DNA of 22,007 nucleotides from Thermomucor indicae-seudaticae (taxonomy: Eukaryota > Mucoromycota > Mucoromycetes > Mucorales > Lichtheimiaceae): positions 1-22,007 of the forward strand of contig JSYX01000593.1 of assembly GCA_000787465.1 (NCBI GenBank). Direction: 5' to 3'. Numbering within the stretch: the stretch's first letter is position 1; each line of letters begins with the position of its first letter. The position numbers and the translations under genes are program-made. The notes under the pieces were generated by a model. That model was not told the origin of the DNA, ran no database searches, and was given only the letters and a program-made list of their open reading frames with translations. Below are positions 21,891 to 22,007 of the stretch, piece by piece.

Positions 21891-21908
21891 TTCCCCACAC
21901 AAGGGGAA
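21891..21908. repeat. Inverted repeat TTCCCC-N6-GGGGAA
   Basis: Perfect 6-nt arms with a 6-nt spacer, 27 nt after the putative membrane protein stop. The same arms with a 2-nt spacer occur at 14270-14283 before the acetyl-CoA synthetase gene. It might be a transcription-factor site for a gene beyond the window. Confidence 0.35.
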
Positions 21909-21974
21909 GAAGCTCACCTTCATTTCCTTCTCTATTTAATGTAGTTTCGAAAAAGAGGAGAAAAGTATGTAAAC

Positions 21975-21997
21975 AACAGAGTGAAACGCCCTCTGTT
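21975..21997. repeat. Small hairpin at the right edge
   Basis: AACAGAG (21975-21981) and CTCTGTT (21991-21997) form a perfect 7-bp stem with a 9-nt loop, just before the end of the window. The sequence beyond is missing, so its role cannot be judged. Confidence 0.4.
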
Positions 21998-22007
21998 TAA
22001 ATATCTA

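Overview
The window looks like nuclear DNA of a fungus, most likely an early-diverging one (Mucoromycota). All clear genes are interrupted by short introns (47-109 nt) with GT(A/G)-type donors and pyrimidine- or TAG/CAG-ended acceptors, intergenic spaces are short and pyrimidine-rich before start codons, and the gene set (fungal complex I NUZM-type subunit, Mtc1, Ppn1-type endopolyphosphatase) is fungal. I found no bacterial operons, CRISPR array, rRNA or tRNA. The lineage call is inference; no marker gene was compared.

Left third (1-5.2 kb): after a small open frame running in from the left edge, a long minus-strand reading unit (4592 down to 736) carries the signature of a TnpB/Fanzor-type RNA-guided nuclease: a RuvC-I-like G-T-D-Y-G motif, a CxxC...CxxxxC zinc-finger insert and a RuvC-III-like N-R-D motif in the right order, preceded by a long helical, lysine/glutamate-rich region. 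It has at least three plausible introns but also about four places where the protein-like frame changes without a good intron, and the residue expected at the RuvC-II acid position reads Thr. It therefore looks like a decaying Fanzor copy. This is the most unusual item of the window.

Middle (5.4-12.5 kb): a minus-strand three-exon gene of unknown function (5480-6268), then plus-strand isopentenyl-diphosphate isomerase (7009-7815, complete), a serine-rich hypothetical protein (9071-10208), and a Ppn1-like endopolyphosphatase (10917-12540).

Right half (12.7-22 kb): all plus strand: an Mtc1-like protein (12695-13986), acetyl-CoA synthetase (15045-17221), a nucleoside hydrolase in seven exons (17734-19310), a NUZM-like 21.3 kDa subunit of mitochondrial complex I in five exons (19580-20341), and finally a region (21222-21864) with protein-like segments ending in a membrane anchor that cannot be joined into one open frame.

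The housekeeping genes share themes of acetyl-CoA and isoprenoid metabolism, nucleoside and polyphosphate salvage, and respiration, but nothing in the sequence shows that they are co-regulated. Exon boundaries below were derived by eye from splice motifs and reading-phase agreement; no alignment or transcript data were available.
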